Shown here piece after piece: positions 5,186-6,723 of a stretch of 6,723 nucleotides of DNA. A program made the position numbers and the translations under genes. This DNA is from JANRLJ01 sp034437895 (GTDB taxonomy: Bacteria > Chloroflexota > Anaerolineae > Aggregatilineales > Phototrophicaceae). The stretch lies in assembly GCA_034437895.1 (NCBI GenBank), contig DAOTTO010000452.1, positions 1-6,723 of the forward strand, given 5' to 3'. The notes under the pieces were generated by a model, which searched no databases, was not told the DNA's origin, and was given only the letters and a program-made list of their open reading frames with translations. How positions within the stretch are numbered: position 1 is the stretch's first letter; each line of letters opens with the position of its first letter.

Positions 5186-6723
5186 ATGAGAAAAATCACA
5201 TTTGTGGATCGTTTTCGCTATTTCTTCGATAATACGATGTCACGCGGCCCCATCGCATTAATTGGCTGGTTGGCGGTTGTGACAATTGTTTTAATCATTT
5301 GCGTAACTGTAATGGTGTCTGTGGCAGGGGTGAGTCCTCAGCGTGAGGACGGCACATCTTTGAATACGATTGAGGTTGTTTGGCTCAGTTTTATGCACGC
5401 GATGGATGCGGGAGCGCTGGGCGGAGATGATTTTCGCAGCAGTATGGTTTTCATCGCAGCCATGACGATTGCGACCTTCGGCGGTATTTTTGTGTTTAGC
5501 ACCTTAATCGGTGTGATGACAAGTAGCATCGAAACGCGGTTGGAAGAACTGCGAAAAGGGCGCTCTTTTGTCGTTGAGAAAAATCATACCCTTATTCTCG
5601 GATGGTCGTCGCAGGTATTTTCTGTCATCTCCGAGTTAGCCGCCGCTAATGCGAGTCAGGCACATTCTTGTATTGTCGTCTTGGCGGAAAAAGATAAAGT
5701 CGAGATGGAAGACGAAATCCGTGCGCGGGTTGAGGCAATGGGGAATACGCGCATTGTCTGCCGGACGGGCAGCCCAATGGATATGTCTGATATTGAAATC
5801 GCCAACCCCAACAAGGCTCGCTCCATCATTATCCTCTCTGGGGAAGCGGATGATCCAGATGCTCACGTAATCAAAATATTGTTGGCGCTCATCAATCACC
5901 CGCGCCGCCGCCCGCAACCTTATCATATTGTTGCAGAAATCCGCGATTCGCATAATTTGGAAGTCGCACGGATGGTTGCACGGGATGAAGCGCAGCTTAT
6001 TCTGGTGGGCGATCTAATTTCGCGCATCGCAGTGCAAACTTGCCGTCAGTCGGGTTTATCGGTGGTTTATACCGAACTCTTGGATTTTGGCGGGGACGAA
6101 ATCTATTTTAAGGATGAGCCGAGTTTGCTGGGCAAAACGTTTGCCGATGCGCTGATGATCTACGAAAAAACTGCTGTTATGGGGCTTGTACAGGCTAATA
6201 ATAAAGTGCTTCTTAATCCATCAATGGATACCCGCATCGCGTTGGGTGATAAAATCGTGGTGATTGCCCAAGATGATGACACCATTAAACTTTCCGGTTT
6301 GAGCAGCTATCCGATTGATGCCAGTCAGATTGTTGATCACCCCCAGCTAGAGCCTGCTCCAGAACGCACCCTATTGTTGGGATGGAACAAACAGGGGCCG
6401 ACCATCATCAACGAGATGGATGATTATGTAGCGCTTGGTTCAGAAATTATGGTTGTCGCGGATGACCTCCAAGTACAGGAAGTCATCGCACAAGAATGCG
6501 CCCAGGTTAAGCATCAACGTGTTACGTTCCGCCAGGGCAGCACGACTGATCGCCGTACGCTCGACTCACTGGATATTCCGCAATACGACCATGTGATTAC
6601 CTTAAGCTATTCCGATAAACTCAGTATTCAAGAAGCGGATGCCCGCACCCTCGTTACGCTGCTGCATTTACGCGATATAGGTGAAAAAGCTCAGCGCCGC
6701 TTCTCCATCGTCAGTGAAATGCG
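5186..6723 (+). CDS. CASTOR/POLLUX-related ion channel, two TM segments plus tandem RCK domains (3' end outside window)
   Basis: A frame of 512 complete codons runs from ATG 5186 to the right edge with no stop. Hydrophobic segments lie at about 22-48 and 86-112 and flank a short pore-like region, VVWLSFMHAMDAGALGGD (64-81). That region has no GYG filter but matches the W-L-S...D-x-G form of this family; plant CASTOR/POLLUX/DMI1 carry AD(A/S)GNH there (recalled). A linker with IETRLEELRKG (115-125) leads to the first RCK/TrkA-N-like domain starting NHTLILGWSSQ (133-143). The second starts RTLLLGWNKQ (394-403). Both have G-W instead of GxGxxG, typical of the Castor_Poll_mid family. Castor_Poll proteins are tetrameric cation channels gated by ligand binding to RCK domains; here the ion and ligand are unknown. 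About 100 or more C-terminal residues probably lie outside the window, judged from usual family length. AGG sits 9 nt before the ATG. The gene diverges from the glycan operon, and a link between them is not shown. Confidence 0.9.
   Translation, partial: MRKITFVDRFRYFFDNTMSRGPIALIGWLAVVTIVLIICVTVMVSVAGVSPQREDGTSLNTIEVVWLSFMHAMDAGALGGDDFRSSMVFIAAMTIATFGGIFVFSTLIGVMTSSIETRLEELRKGRSFVVEKNHTLILGWSSQVFSVISELAAANASQAHSCIVVLAEKDKVEMEDEIRARVEAMGNTRIVCRTGSPMDMSDIEIANPNKARSIIILSGEADDPDAHVIKILLALINHPRRRPQPYHIVAEIRDSHNLEVARMVARDEAQLILVGDLISRIAVQTCRQSGLSVVYTELLDFGGDEIYFKDEPSLLGKTFADALMIYEKTAVMGLVQANNKVLLNPSMDTRIALGDKIVVIAQDDDTIKLSGLSSYPIDASQIVDHPQLEPAPERTLLLGWNKQGPTIINEMDDYVALGSEIMVVADDLQVQEVIAQECAQVKHQRVTFRQGSTTDRRTLDSLDIPQYDHVITLSYSDKLSIQEADARTLVTLLHLRDIGEKAQRRFSIVSEM

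Noticed and set aside
5636..5953. Minus-strand frame of 105 codons opposite the channel gene
   Set aside because: It is a shadow of the first RCK domain, which reads cleanly on the plus strand. An overlapping plus-strand frame at 5649-5870 is likewise a shadow.
1..6723. Defence system, CRISPR array, transposon, phage or RNA gene
   Set aside because: I found no regularly spaced repeats, terminal inverted repeats, transposase or integrase motifs, or tRNA-like cloverleaf. All long frames are accounted for by envelope-glycan and channel genes, so I do not claim a new system.

Overview
The window looks like chromosomal DNA from a moderate-GC bacterium. My best guess is Chloroflexota (an Anaerolineae-type lineage). 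That rests mainly on the style of the large membrane glycosyltransferase at the left edge and on the CASTOR/POLLUX-type channel, both recognised from memory rather than by search. I see no mobile element, CRISPR array, rRNA, tRNA or phage gene, and no gene-free stretch over 300 bases.

The left three quarters is one compact minus-strand cluster, read right to left. It encodes a multi-pass flippase-like membrane protein of the UPF0104/LPG-synthase-TM family (3924-4937), a cytoplasmic GT4 glycosyltransferase (2749-3909), a class I SAM-dependent methyltransferase (1908-2756) and a GT39/PMT-type GT-C membrane glycosyltransferase that runs off the left edge (1-1911). Junctions are a 14-nt gap, an 8-nt overlap and a 4-nt ATGA overlap, so the four genes are almost certainly one translationally coupled operon. 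Its promoter is probably the perfect extended -10 (TGCTATAAT) near 4977-4985, about 40 bases before a TTG start codon. I infer that the cluster builds and modifies a lipid-linked or envelope glycan: GT4 sugar addition on the cytoplasmic face, methylation of an unknown acceptor, a membrane step by the flippase-like protein, and transfer from a polyprenyl-phosphate sugar on the outer face by the GT39 enzyme.

The 248-bp AT-rich region 4938-5185 is a divergent promoter region. It holds the operon promoter, a candidate promoter for the right-hand gene, a cluster of TGAATT repeats with a dispersed 8-bp inverted repeat, and a TGTA/TACA symmetric element over the second -10.

The right quarter is a plus-strand gene (5186 to the right edge) for a two-TM, double-RCK ion channel of the CASTOR/POLLUX family, the bacterial relatives of the plant nuclear symbiosis channel. 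It is truncated at its 3' end by the window. I see no functional link between the channel and the glycan operon beyond the shared control region.
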